A stretch of DNA of 53,404 bases from Candidatus Heimdallarchaeota archaeon (GCA_023270155.1 JAGLTB010000032.1:1-53404); one strand, 5' to 3'; positions 26,809 to 36,037 are shown, numbered from the stretch's first letter. Numbers and translations: made by a program. Notes: generated by a model not told the origin, from the sequence alone.

Positions 26809-28506
26809 GTGTATAAAAATAAATCAATTATTGTTATTATACCTGCAAGAGGGGGTTCAAAAGGTATCTCTCGAAAGAATATTAGATTTCTGAACCAGAA
26901 TCCCTTGATAGCATATATTATCAAAACTTCTAAATCATCCAAATATGTAGACAAAACAATTGTAACCACTGATGATGAAGAAATAAGCAATATCTCAAAC
27001 ATATATGGTGTAGATGAGATCATTAAAAGACCAATTGGTCTTGCTGATGATAAAACTACTCTAGATCCAGTAATTTACCACGCTTACAAAACATATCAAA
27101 AACAGGAAAATGAAAAGTTTGATATTGTAGTCACACTCCAACCTACAAGCCCTTTACTTACATCTGAATCATTAGATAAAGCCATAGAGAAACTAGTTGA
27201 TCAAGATTATTCTACTATTATATCCGGAATTCCTGTAAGACATTTATTCTGGGAAAAAAAAGAAAAACAACTGCAACCTTACCATCCGAAGAGGTTAAAC
27301 AGACAAGAACTGGAACCAGTATTTTTTGAAACAGGTAGTTTTGTAATCTCTAAAACAGACATTATAACAGAAAATTCAAGAATTTCTGAACCTATGGATA
27401 TTTTTGAATTGGATGCAACTGAAGCTATAGATATAGATACCTATTTAGATTGGGTAATTGCTGATAAAATTCTTTCAAGGAAAAAATTTCTAATAAGAGT
27501 TGACGGTAACAATGAAATAGGGATGGGACACATCTACAACACTTTAATCCTAGCAGATAATCTGGTGTCTCATGATATTATTTTTGTAATGAATAAAAAC
27601 TCTCAATTGGGTATTCAAAAAATAGCACAAAATAACTATCCCATTATAGAAATTGAGAATGAAAAAGAATTTTTCATGATTACAGAGAAGGAGAATCCAG
27701 ATATTGTCATCTTAGACATTCTTGATACAGGAGAAGATTTTATCAATAACATCTTGAAGAATAACCTCTTTGTTGTATCTTTTGAAGATCTTGGGGCTGC
27801 ACTAGACAAAGCAGATTTGGTATTCAACGCAATATACGAATTTGATGAATCAAGTGTTTTGAAAAATGTATTCAGTGGCTATCCTTATGTGTGTTTAAGA
27901 GATGAATTCTTTACTTTACCATTCAAGACAATTGATGAAAATGTAAAGAACATACTAATTACTTTTGGTGGAATTGATCAAAATGATTTAACTAATTTGT
28001 GTCTCGATGTTTTTGAAGAACTGAACAGACTAGAAATTGAAATAACAATTATTACTGGGTTGGGATATCAGAACAAAGATCATTTATTAATCAAGATTGA
28101 TCAGATGAAAGAAAAAGGATTTAAGGTTAATTTTCTCCAAGACATAAAATTCATTTCTAAGCATATGTATGATGCAGATTTAGTTATTACATCCAATGGA
28201 AGAACTGTATTTGAGATTGGTTCTCTTGGGGTTCCTAGCATATCAATTGCACAGAATGAACGAGAAACACATCACACATTTGCTCAAACATCTGAAGGAG
28301 TTTTATATCTAGGTTTAGCTGAAGAAAAAACAAATGAAAAACTACTGAAAGCTCTAATTGATCTGATAGATAATCCGGATAAAAGAAGAAACATGAATCA
28401 TGCACTTTCAAAATATGATTTATTGAATGGTATAAGAAGGGTAATAAGGACTATTTTCGATAGATACGAAAAGAAATTTCCTGCGAATTTGTTAAATATC
28501 TCTTAA
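26809..28506 (+). CDS. CMP-nonulosonate synthetase / PseG-like fusion
   Basis: Residues 1-220 are a NeuA/PseF cytidylyltransferase with IIPARGGSKGISRKNIRF at about 10-27, VVTLQPTSPLLTSESL near 105-120, and a C-terminal DIDTYLDW motif. Residues 227-565 resemble PseG, the UDP-sugar hydrolase of pseudaminic acid synthesis: RVDGNNEIGMGHIYNTLILA carries the GxGH catalytic-His motif, and the C-terminal SNGRTVFEIGSLGVPSISI is the nucleotide-binding half of this GT-B fold. The enzyme could both release the 2,4-diacetamido sugar and activate the final nine-carbon acid with CTP. The GTG start follows a TATA-like CATATAC by about 22 bases. The NeuB gene follows 13 bases after the stop. Pathway assignment as pseudaminic-like is likely, not certain. 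Confidence 0.88.
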   Translation: MYKNKSIIVIIPARGGSKGISRKNIRFLNQNPLIAYIIKTSKSSKYVDKTIVTTDDEEISNISNIYGVDEIIKRPIGLADDKTTLDPVIYHAYKTYQKQENEKFDIVVTLQPTSPLLTSESLDKAIEKLVDQDYSTIISGIPVRHLFWEKKEKQLQPYHPKRLNRQELEPVFFETGSFVISKTDIITENSRISEPMDIFELDATEAIDIDTYLDWVIADKILSRKKFLIRVDGNNEIGMGHIYNTLILADNLVSHDIIFVMNKNSQLGIQKIAQNNYPIIEIENEKEFFMITEKENPDIVILDILDTGEDFINNILKNNLFVVSFEDLGAALDKADLVFNAIYEFDESSVLKNVFSGYPYVCLRDEFFTLPFKTIDENVKNILITFGGIDQNDLTNLCLDVFEELNRLEIEITIITGLGYQNKDHLLIKIDQMKEKGFKVNFLQDIKFISKHMYDADLVITSNGRTVFEIGSLGVPSISIAQNERETHHTFAQTSEGVLYLGLAEEKTNEKLLKALIDLIDNPDKRRNMNHALSKYDLLNGIRRVIRTIFDRYEKKFPANLLNIS

Positions 28507-28519
28507 GAGAGTGATAGAT

Positions 28520-29575
28520 ATGAAAGAAATCGAGATTGGAAAAATAGCAATTAGAGAGGGAGAAAAACCTTTCATTATTGCTGAAGCAGGTGTTAATTAT
28601 GAGAATGACATTGATACAGCGTTAAGAATGGTAAAAGAAGCTGCTAATGCAGGAGCAGATGCAATTAAATTCCAGACATATAAAGCTGAAACTCTTGCTG
28701 CCAAAGATTCCCCAGCTTACTGGGAAACTAATAAAACTCAAAGAGATTTCTTCAAATTATATGACTCATTTGGAGATGATGAGTATATCGAATTAGCTAA
28801 GGAAGCTGAGAGAAGAGATATAATTTTCATGTCTACACCTTTTGATAATCAAGCTGTTGATTTCCTTGACAATCTGATGCCTGTCTATAAAATAGCTTCA
28901 GCAGATATCACCAATTTTCCTTTCTTAAGATATATTGCAAAGAAGAAAAAACCAATCTTTCTTTCAACTGGAGCTTCAACTATAGAGGAAATAAAAAACG
29001 CAATTCTTGAGATTGAGAGGATAAGTAATATTCCGATTGTTCCTCTTCATTGCATTCTCAGTTATCCAACTAGCTATGAAGATGCAAATTTGCGTATGAT
29101 TAAACATTTAAAGAAAATCTTTCCACAATATCTTATAGGTTATTCAGATCATACAAAACCAGACAAAGGAATGTCTGTTATGATTGCTGCTTACTTGATG
29201 GGAGCATCAGTTCTAGAGAAACATTTCACTCTAGATAAAACCTTACCTGGAAATGATCATTATCATGCAATGGATCCTGATGATCTTAGGTTGTTAAACG
29301 AAAATCTTGAGATTGTTTGTAAAAGTCTAGGTGTAGAGGAAAAACAAGTTATAGATTCGGAACTAGCAGCAAGAAACAATGCAAGAAGATCATTAGTGAC
29401 TGCTAAGGCAATAGAAAGTGGAGCTCTCTTAACTGAACAAGATATTACTACAAAACGACCCGGTAAAGGAATTAGTCCGATACATTATGATCGTGTAATT
29501 GGAAAAAAACTTCTGAAAAGTTTAGAAGAAGATGAAATAATCTATTGGGAATACATTCTAGAAGAAGATGATTAG
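28520..29575 (+). CDS. neuB: N-acetylneuraminate / pseudaminate-type synthase (NeuB family)
   Basis: NeuB condenses phosphoenolpyruvate with a six-carbon amino sugar to form a nine-carbon sugar acid. The TIM barrel starts at PFIIAEAGVNYENDIDTAL (about 17-35). It continues through AGADAIKFQTYKAETLA and MSTPFDNQAVDFL, and ends near YSDHTKPDKGMSV. A C-terminal SAF (antifreeze-like) domain follows, with ARRSLVTAKAIESGALLTE and KRPGKGISP at about 290-325. Length and order are normal for the family. ATG at 28520 is chosen over a GTG at 28511 because GAGAGTG lies before it. It is the second gene of an operon with the NeuA-PseG fusion. PseB, PseC and PseH homologues are not in the window. Confidence 0.93.
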   Translation: MKEIEIGKIAIREGEKPFIIAEAGVNYENDIDTALRMVKEAANAGADAIKFQTYKAETLAAKDSPAYWETNKTQRDFFKLYDSFGDDEYIELAKEAERRDIIFMSTPFDNQAVDFLDNLMPVYKIASADITNFPFLRYIAKKKKPIFLSTGASTIEEIKNAILEIERISNIPIVPLHCILSYPTSYEDANLRMIKHLKKIFPQYLIGYSDHTKPDKGMSVMIAAYLMGASVLEKHFTLDKTLPGNDHYHAMDPDDLRLLNENLEIVCKSLGVEEKQVIDSELAARNNARRSLVTAKAIESGALLTEQDITTKRPGKGISPIHYDRVIGKKLLKSLEEDEIIYWEYILEEDD

Positions 29576-29577
29576 TA

Positions 29578-29615
29578 AAGGAACAACCTCTTTTCTTAGG
29601 TTATCTATTTTTCTA
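29578..29615 (+). terminator. Possible terminator between neuB and the convergent glycosyltransferase
   Basis: A short AACC...GGTT hairpin with a T-rich loop is followed by ATCTATTTTTCTATTCT. It may serve the neuB operon. It was found by eye only. Confidence 0.35.
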
Positions 29616-29625
29616 TTCTAAAAAA

Positions 29626-30558
29626 TCAGGTTGTCAAAGTAAAGCCCCAATCATCCCATGTTAAAAGTAATTTATCTGTTACCATTCTAGGATGATGAAA
29701 TTTCAAAATCTTCTCTCTATCGATTTCTTTGTTATCTTTCAATAGTGCTAGTAAATTATCTTTCATCTCTTCAGGTTTGGAATCTAAAAATCCAACATAA
29801 GATTTCATCTCCTCAAAATCTATGTTTTCATTATAGTAGCAAGCTGTAGGTACTTCACAGAATAATGATTCAATTGTGATGACATTATAAGTGGAACCCA
29901 TACTGGGATTCACATGATCTACAACTAAATCGCAGAAATTAATGATTTCAGGCATCTTTTCTCGTGGATATGATTGATTAATGAAGTGTATACTATATTC
30001 ATTTTCTTTGTTAATCTGTTCTATGGATTGTTCTACTAAACTTGATCCTTTAACTGTTGGTGATGGAGCAAAATGCCCTATAACGTAATCATAACCTTTT
30101 TCATTTTTGAATTTCTCTTTTTCTTCTTTTACTTCTTTATTTGGAATGAAAAAATTATGATCAGCACATCTTGGGAGAAATATAGATTTATCACTAAATT
30201 TCAACAACTCTCTCAACGAAACAAAAGATGGATATCTAGGTTTTACTGCATCTAATCTAATTTCCGAGCCGTGATAATGATACGAAGTATATTTAGATCT
30301 TACACAATTTGGATATGTGCCGTTAATTTGTTGAATATCATATTTTCGCAGGAATTTACCGAAAAAAATCCAAAATCCAGTATTGACATAGTTCTTTATT
30401 AATGGACCTTGAACACTGCCTAGCTTATGATAATTCAAAGGCAATTGAGAGTAGATGTTTGATTGTAGAAAATAAGTAATCTCGAATTCACAAGACTCAA
30501 GTTCTTTTCCAATCAAATAATTTTGACTTGCGTAATCCCCTATAATTGCAATTTTCAT
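29626..30558 (-). CDS. GT-B glycosyltransferase-like protein
   Basis: The protein has the two-domain GT-B layout: MKIAIIGDYASQNYLIGKEL at the start, a short N-terminal domain with YHYHGSEIRLD near residue 95, a linker, then VIGHFAPSPTVKGSSLVEQ, IHFINQSYPREKMPEIINFC, and the donor-binding segment STYNVITIESLFCEVPTACY near 215-235. The Glu in the last motif is where retaining GT4 enzymes place theirs. The ATG at 30558 is chosen over 30567 because MKIAIIG is the normal family start. It lies 36 bases from a second glycosyltransferase gene on the same strand, so the two probably form an operon. Confidence 0.75.
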   Translation of the reverse strand: MKIAIIGDYASQNYLIGKELESCEFEITYFLQSNIYSQLPLNYHKLGSVQGPLIKNYVNTGFWIFFGKFLRKYDIQQINGTYPNCVRSKYTSYHYHGSEIRLDAVKPRYPSFVSLRELLKFSDKSIFLPRCADHNFFIPNKEVKEEKEKFKNEKGYDYVIGHFAPSPTVKGSSLVEQSIEQINKENEYSIHFINQSYPREKMPEIINFCDLVVDHVNPSMGSTYNVITIESLFCEVPTACYYNENIDFEEMKSYVGFLDSKPEEMKDNLLALLKDNKEIDREKILKFHHPRMVTDKLLLTWDDWGFTLTT

Positions 30559-30594
30559 TATAATCACGATTATAATATGATTCTTCTATTGAAT

Positions 30595-31848
30595 TTACTT
30601 ATCAGTTTTTTTGAATGTTGTTTTAATAATCTTTCCTAATTTTAGAGCTAAGTTCCTTCTATTATACTCTTCAAAGCTCTCTTTATTACAACCATATTCC
30701 AATCTATTTTTTCTCCAATCTTCATATAATTTTGACAGCCTGCTAGCGATTTTATCTTTATCAGATTCTAGTTCGGTAAATTTCTGCTGACAATTATCAC
30801 ATAATTTAGCCATAGCCCCAGATTCTCCGATTAACATAATATGTGAATTTCCAACCAGATAATTATAGATTTTTGTTTGAAGCATATATTCTGTTCCTTT
30901 TGGAACTGTTAGAAAAACAAGATTTGACTTCTGAATTTCTTCATTGAGTTTCTCTCTTGAAAGAAATCCCATATCATTGAAATAGGTTTCAATCTTCCCT
31001 TTTGCTATCATTTTATTAATTACAGAACGCGAGACACTTCCTGCATATTGTAGTTTTATCTCAGAAGATTTCAATTCCTTCTCTTCAATCATTAATCTTA
31101 AGCCCTTGATAAATTCCTCAAAAATTGGTTTCTGAAAAGAATAAAAGCTCCCGAAGAATGAAATTGTAAATATGTTCTCGTTTTTCTTTATGGTATTCTT
31201 ATAAGGAATGTCAGGGAAGAAACCATTATGTACAATCTTAAAGTTGCTCTTTTTTATCTCTAGTTTTTCTGCTATAAATTCTGCATATTCATTACCTACT
31301 GTAATTAATAGTCTCGAATGAGTAAGGATTCTTTTTTCCAATTTACTGATGCGTTTTGTTATAGATTTACATGGAGGGGTGGTATACGGATTCCCTAACC
31401 AGGGATCTCTGTATTCCAGTACCAAAGGTATATCATTTTTCTTTGACAATTTATAAGCAGCTTTGAAAGAAGAAAAGGGAGGTCCTGTAGCATATATAAT
31501 ATCTGGTTTCTCTTTTTTAATCACTTCATTACCGACTTTGAACGCTGATTTTATCCATTTGAAATAAATATCTGGGAAGAAGAATAGATGGTCTAAACTG
31601 AACAATTCTAAAACAGGTAAAATTTTTGTTTTATATCCCAGTTCTCTCAGCTTTGTTTCTTTACAATAATAAATGTTTGAGTGGTTAGTATTCTCTAGAA
31701 AATTCTGTTTTATATCTTGTTTGGTTCCACTTGTTAAAATAACAACATCTATTCCGTCCTCTGGAAGGTATTGTTTGAAGCTCAAGGCTCTCAAACCACC
31801 AACGCTAGTACTAGGAGGAAAGAAGTATGAAATTAACAGAATCTTCAT
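30595..31848 (-). CDS. GT4 family glycosyltransferase
   Basis: This 417-residue retaining-type glycosyltransferase starts MKILLISYFFPPSTSVGGLR, the usual glycine-rich opening of GT4 enzymes acting on polyprenol-linked sugars. PDIIYATGPPFSSFKAAYKL near 115 and LVLEYRDPWLGNPY near 140 are the classic WbuB-like motifs. The donor-binding half begins IVHNGFFPDIPY near 210, followed by ISFFGSFYSFQKPIFEEF. KIYNYLVGNSHIMLIGESG near 325 is at the place of the EX7E motif, with an altered first Glu. It probably adds a sugar to the surface glycan in the cytoplasm. Confidence 0.88.
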   Translation of the reverse strand: MKILLISYFFPPSTSVGGLRALSFKQYLPEDGIDVVILTSGTKQDIKQNFLENTNHSNIYYCKETKLRELGYKTKILPVLELFSLDHLFFFPDIYFKWIKSAFKVGNEVIKKEKPDIIYATGPPFSSFKAAYKLSKKNDIPLVLEYRDPWLGNPYTTPPCKSITKRISKLEKRILTHSRLLITVGNEYAEFIAEKLEIKKSNFKIVHNGFFPDIPYKNTIKKNENIFTISFFGSFYSFQKPIFEEFIKGLRLMIEEKELKSSEIKLQYAGSVSRSVINKMIAKGKIETYFNDMGFLSREKLNEEIQKSNLVFLTVPKGTEYMLQTKIYNYLVGNSHIMLIGESGAMAKLCDNCQQKFTELESDKDKIASRLSKLYEDWRKNRLEYGCNKESFEEYNRRNLALKLGKIIKTTFKKTDK

Positions 31849-31873
31849 TACAGTCGATAGGATGTAAAGAAGG

Positions 31874-31886
31874 TTTTAATATTTAT
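31874..31886 (+). promoter_or_regulatory. TATA-like box of the 31904 methyltransferase gene
   Basis: TTTTAATATTTAT is centred about 24 bases before the ATG at 31904. That spacing predicts a leaderless transcript and favours 31904 over the TTG at 31895. Confidence 0.45.
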
Positions 31887-31903
31887 CTATTAAATTGCTA
31901 ATA

Positions 31904-32701
31904 ATGGAAATTGAACCCCGAGAGTTCATCGATGCTAAGTACTTCTCCCTTCCTTTCAAGGAATTGGTTGATAAATATCCTGATTTGAATGCTTTTCTTA
32001 TCTCTGTTAATCCTCCAAAATTTAATTTAGGAGATCCTTTTATTCTTTCGAGAATAAATACAATCCTTTTCAAAGAAGTTTTAGATTTAGAAATCAAAGT
32101 TCCGGAGGATTACCTAATTCCTTCTGTTGGAGTTCGTCACGCTTTTTGTGATTACATAGTTTCTCAATTAAACTCAAAAGAAACAATTATAGAAATTGGA
32201 ACAGGGGCTTCTGCTTCAATGTCACTTATCTTAGCAAAGAAATATAACAAAAGTGTTATTGCAACGGAAATAAATCCATTAGCATTGGATTTTGCAAAGA
32301 TAAACGCTGAAATGAATGGAATGGACGAACGGATTAAATTTGAATTATCAAAAGGTGAAATTATTGCAGAATTAATTCCTCCAGGCAAATATTCTGCTTT
32401 AATTTGCAATCCACCTATCTATGAGGAAGACTTAACTCGATTAGCTAAGATAAAAGGATGGAGAGGAGTAAAGGATGAGTTAATGGGTGGAGGGAAAGAT
32501 GGATTGGAATTTACAAAACAGTTAATCCAAGAATCATTTGAAACAGAAGGAGTAGATATTGATTTCATTGCGCTTTTGATGTTTAATGAAACTCAGATAA
32601 ATACTATCTTATCTCAAATTCCAAAAGAGAGAAGATTTCATATTGCTCAAATCAACGCTGGTACTCGGAAGAGATTCATTTTGTTAATTAATAAACTATA
32701 A
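31904..32701 (+). CDS. METTL16/RlmF-like SAM-dependent methyltransferase
   Basis: This 265-residue class I methyltransferase resembles the RlmF/METTL16 family of RNA N6-adenine methylases. The N-terminal segment with NPPKFNLGDPF is followed by VGVRHAFCDYIV, then motif I IIEIGTGASASMSLILAKKY near 92-111, ATEINPLALDFAKINAEMNG, and the catalytic ICNPPIYEE near 167-175. RlmF and METTL16 have NPPF where this has NPPI. The ending, INAGTRKRFILLIN, fits the last strands. Its RNA target cannot be read from sequence. It is divergent from the glycosyltransferase gene and its 3' end overlaps the convergent gene by 14 bases. Confidence 0.8.
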   Translation: MEIEPREFIDAKYFSLPFKELVDKYPDLNAFLISVNPPKFNLGDPFILSRINTILFKEVLDLEIKVPEDYLIPSVGVRHAFCDYIVSQLNSKETIIEIGTGASASMSLILAKKYNKSVIATEINPLALDFAKINAEMNGMDERIKFELSKGEIIAELIPPGKYSALICNPPIYEEDLTRLAKIKGWRGVKDELMGGGKDGLEFTKQLIQESFETEGVDIDFIALLMFNETQINTILSQIPKERRFHIAQINAGTRKRFILLINKL

Positions 32702-33947
32702 TCGTCTCTTCAGTAAAAAGTGGTGCAGTTATAGGTTGAACATATTTTATAGTATAGATAAACGAAGCAATTAACATAAGGATATAGAAAATGCTAACTT
32801 CCAACCAACTGAAAACTTGCCATACGACTCTGTCTAAAGATCTGTCTATTAGTCGAGTAGCAAAATACCCTTCAAGGACTCCAAAAAAGAAAAGCAAGAT
32901 GTTTAGAATTTTAATTGAACCTTTCGAAAAGATACCGACATATAGGAAAGGTATAATCATTGCTAGATATGATATCTGCATCTTGTGGAAGAATATCAAA
33001 TATACAAGAAGAAGTACTACTGTTTGGTGATAAGACCAATTTTCTCTTCTAAGAAAAAGTACTAATCCAACAAATCCTAGCATAAACAAAGTTAGGATCG
33101 GAAAAATAAAACTTTGATTTTCAAAACTTAAGCTGAAGAATTCTTGGATTACAGTCAAAATTCCATCGTTTCCTAGAGCTGTAATCTTATCTTGAAATTG
33201 GAAAAGAAATTCTGAAGGAGAAAGTAAATAAAAAGGTAACTCAATTAACGTCAGTCCTAGAAGGAAAATAATTGATTGTAAAAATCTCTCTCTCCAATTC
33301 TTGCTGTATATCCAAATAAGAGGTGCTAAAAGAATGGGAAAATATTTTAATCCAGCTCCTAGAACAATTGTCAAATTAGCTAAGGTTTTGTTGCCTCTCT
33401 CATAAAGATAGATAGGAAGAAGAATCAATAATGGAACTATACACTCATCTGAACCCCAGAATGAAGCCATATGCAAAAAGAATGGATTGATACAATAAAA
33501 TAGTGCAATTAGAAATGAGTGTTTATTGTTTCGTTTTTCCTCAAGTTTGTATAATAATACTGCAGATAATATTATGCAGATGACAAAAAAGATTCTGAAA
33601 GTATAGGAAAGAAGCATCATACTACTTGAGCTCATATAATTTTCATAATTGACAAAATCAGTTGAGTAATCACCAGTACCAATCATCGAAACTAGGATTA
33701 AAGGAGCCCATAGATAAGAGCTCAGAGACGCTGCTTTTACATAGAAATCTCGATAGGGTACTCTCCCTTGTAAAACTCCCATTCCCCTATTGAAGAAAAC
33801 CACTTGGTCTGCGATGATAATCTGAAAATCAGGATTGAAGTAGCGAATGTAGATAAAATGTATAAGCAATGTAATCGCATATACAATTGAAGAGATAAGA
33901 ATTAACCATAAAATTTTTCTAGATTTATGTATCTTTGCTGATCTCAT
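32688..33947 (-). CDS. GT-C type integral membrane mannosyltransferase-like protein
   Basis: This 419-residue protein has about ten hydrophobic segments. The first outer loop carries IIIADQVVFFNRGMGVLQG and RVPYRDFY, typical of GT87 and related GT-C polyprenyl-phosphate sugar transferases, in which acidic residues sit after the first helix. ASFWGSDECIVPLLILLPIY and GAGLKYFPILLAPLIWIY are further family-like segments. It would use a polyprenyl-phosphate sugar at the outer face. The stop codon region overlaps the convergent methyltransferase gene. Donor and acceptor are unknown. Confidence 0.8.
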   Translation of the reverse strand: MRSAKIHKSRKILWLILISSIVYAITLLIHFIYIRYFNPDFQIIIADQVVFFNRGMGVLQGRVPYRDFYVKAASLSSYLWAPLILVSMIGTGDYSTDFVNYENYMSSSSMMLLSYTFRIFFVICIILSAVLLYKLEEKRNNKHSFLIALFYCINPFFLHMASFWGSDECIVPLLILLPIYLYERGNKTLANLTIVLGAGLKYFPILLAPLIWIYSKNWRERFLQSIIFLLGLTLIELPFYLLSPSEFLFQFQDKITALGNDGILTVIQEFFSLSFENQSFIFPILTLFMLGFVGLVLFLRRENWSYHQTVVLLLVYLIFFHKMQISYLAMIIPFLYVGIFSKGSIKILNILLFFFGVLEGYFATRLIDRSLDRVVWQVFSWLEVSIFYILMLIASFIYTIKYVQPITAPLFTEETIIVY

Positions 33948-34014
33948 TTTTCAGGACCTTTAGTTCTTGAGGGAAAGACTAAAATGTAATAATCATCATT
34001 TTCTTTTTGTTAAG

Positions 34015-35985
34015 ATGACTTCTGAGACAGATACTATAAACATCCGCTCTACCTTTTTCAAATGGATACCTATTATTTCAACATTACTGTTAACCGGTGT
34101 TACTTATGGAGTTCAGAGGACTGCTTTATCACTTTATGCTGAATTTCTTGCTACTGATCAAGTTGGAGCACAATTTACAGACTTCTTAGTCTTTATTCAA
34201 GCAGCTTCTACAATCATCGCTTATGGTTTATTTAAAGGAATAAGTGGTTTTCTAAGTGCTAAAGTAAGTGGTCGATTTAAGAGAAAAAACACAATGAGAA
34301 TTGGATTAGTTTTGCTTTTAATTGGTTCAGTAGCTATAGCATTTGCAACATATTTAGGTTTGTGGGCACTGATAATTGGTAACTTATTTATTGGTGGTGG
34401 TTTGGGATTATTCTTTACATCTTCAATGTCAGCTTTATCTGATATAGCAGGTGCTGAGGGATCAGCTTTCTCAGTAGGTTCAATGGAATTTTCTGTTTAT
34501 TTAGGATCTAGTCTTGGAGCATTTTTTGCTGGTTTGATAGCTAAAGAACCAGAGAATTTCGCGGGAAGTTTTATCTTTGCATTGGCTGTTGCAGGAGTAG
34601 CTGTTGCTTTAGGATTTCTCTTAATTAGAAAAGTGGAAACATCAGAGCTTGTGAAAGGAACAAAAGAAGAGATTCTCCTAGATTCCACAAAAGTAGAATC
34701 AAGGTGGAGTTTTAGAAATGTTTTCAAAACTCCTACATTACTGCTTTCTTATTTTGCAGGTCATTTCTCAAGAATTATGGATAGCATTATTGTACTATTA
34801 CTTCCAGTATTAGTAAGTACTATATATGGTTTTAAAACATGGGAAGTAGGTTTAGTAACATCTGGATTTACACTTGCTTGGGCTTTGTCGATGCCCTTTA
34901 CTGGAAGAATAAGCGATCGATTTGGAAGAAAAGAAACAATTTTCACAGGTTTAGCAATTGAAGGAGTTGCATTAATTCTTATTACACTAACTCACTCAAC
35001 TGTTTATGTTATTCTTCTTTCAATTGTTGCAGGAATTGGAACAGCAATATACTATCCAAGTTTACCTTCAATCTCAAGAGATATTGTTCCAATTGTCAAA
35101 CGCGAACAAAGCTTGGGAATTTATCGAGCTTCGCTTGATTCAGGATATGTAACAGGACCTTTATTGGCTATAGGTTTAGCCTATGCCGCAACCAGTTTGA
35201 ATCTTTGGAATTATGCAGATACTGCTGAAACACAGATTATGGAAAACATGCTAAAGTTTCCATTCTTAGTATTTGGGGGCGTTCTATGTCTACTATCTAT
35301 TTTGTTCATATTTTTCGCTAAGGAGACTAGACCTGGATGGGTTCAAGCTAGCCAATCGATAAAACATGGCTACAAAGTTCTGGAAGTTTTCCAAAGATTA
35401 TCTAGAGCTTTTACATATTATATAACTGATGCAAATGTAAAGAAAGTAATGGAAATTATAGATGAAGCAAAAGATCTTGAGAGAGAAGCAGATATTCTAG
35501 TAGAAGAATTAACAAAAGCTCTCTATGCCAATATCAGACCTGCTCCAGATGATTACCATTTCTATAAAATTACAGATGTTTTAGATACATCAATTGGTCA
35601 CACTCTCAGATCTCTAAGAAAAATAGTTATGATTCCTAAAGATAAACTTCCAAAAGATTTCATTAAATATCTGAAAGAAGAATGTAAACTTCTTGTCAAG
35701 ATGATTACAAAAGCTGTTGAAGCATTGGAAGTAGTTTGTATTAAACCACTTGCTTCTCATCCAATTTTTGATGCTGTAGGCACAATTGAAAACGCATTAG
35801 ATAAGAACAGTCAGAAGGGTTTAACCAGCATAATCAAAGATTCTGGAAAGCTGAATACTGTTGAAACACTTTATGTTATTCAGATCATAGAAGCTTTGGA
35901 AATATCTGCAAATCAAATTGAAGATGCTGTTGATGTTATGAAAATTCTTGGGTTGAAGCATCAAATTAGTCCATTAGTGATTTAA
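34015..35985 (+). CDS. MFS transporter fused to a PhoU/DUF47-like domain
   Basis: Residues about 15-440 form a 12-helix major facilitator transporter. The loop motif TGRISDRFGRKETIFTG (about 296-312) is the MFS signature between helices, and IGNLFIGGGLGLFFTSSMSA is helix 4. Residues about 455-656 are soluble and helical, with VMEIIDEAKDLEREADILVE, DDYHFYKITDVLDTS and HTLRSLRKIVMI resembling the PhoU-like DUF47 bundle. Such bundles regulate phosphate uptake and bind metal ions. The transporter may carry an anion or drug under control of its own tail. An earlier TTG at 33967 is open, but the ATG at 34015 lies about 27 bases after an AATGTAATAA TATA-like element. The domain split is clear; substrate is unknown. 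Confidence 0.82.
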   Translation: MTSETDTINIRSTFFKWIPIISTLLLTGVTYGVQRTALSLYAEFLATDQVGAQFTDFLVFIQAASTIIAYGLFKGISGFLSAKVSGRFKRKNTMRIGLVLLLIGSVAIAFATYLGLWALIIGNLFIGGGLGLFFTSSMSALSDIAGAEGSAFSVGSMEFSVYLGSSLGAFFAGLIAKEPENFAGSFIFALAVAGVAVALGFLLIRKVETSELVKGTKEEILLDSTKVESRWSFRNVFKTPTLLLSYFAGHFSRIMDSIIVLLLPVLVSTIYGFKTWEVGLVTSGFTLAWALSMPFTGRISDRFGRKETIFTGLAIEGVALILITLTHSTVYVILLSIVAGIGTAIYYPSLPSISRDIVPIVKREQSLGIYRASLDSGYVTGPLLAIGLAYAATSLNLWNYADTAETQIMENMLKFPFLVFGGVLCLLSILFIFFAKETRPGWVQASQSIKHGYKVLEVFQRLSRAFTYYITDANVKKVMEIIDEAKDLEREADILVEELTKALYANIRPAPDDYHFYKITDVLDTSIGHTLRSLRKIVMIPKDKLPKDFIKYLKEECKLLVKMITKAVEALEVVCIKPLASHPIFDAVGTIENALDKNSQKGLTSIIKDSGKLNTVETLYVIQIIEALEISANQIEDAVDVMKILGLKHQISPLVI

Positions 35986-36037
35986 TGTTCAGCATTCAAT
36001 ACGATAAACTAAAAAGTGATTAAATCATTAAAAGTTT

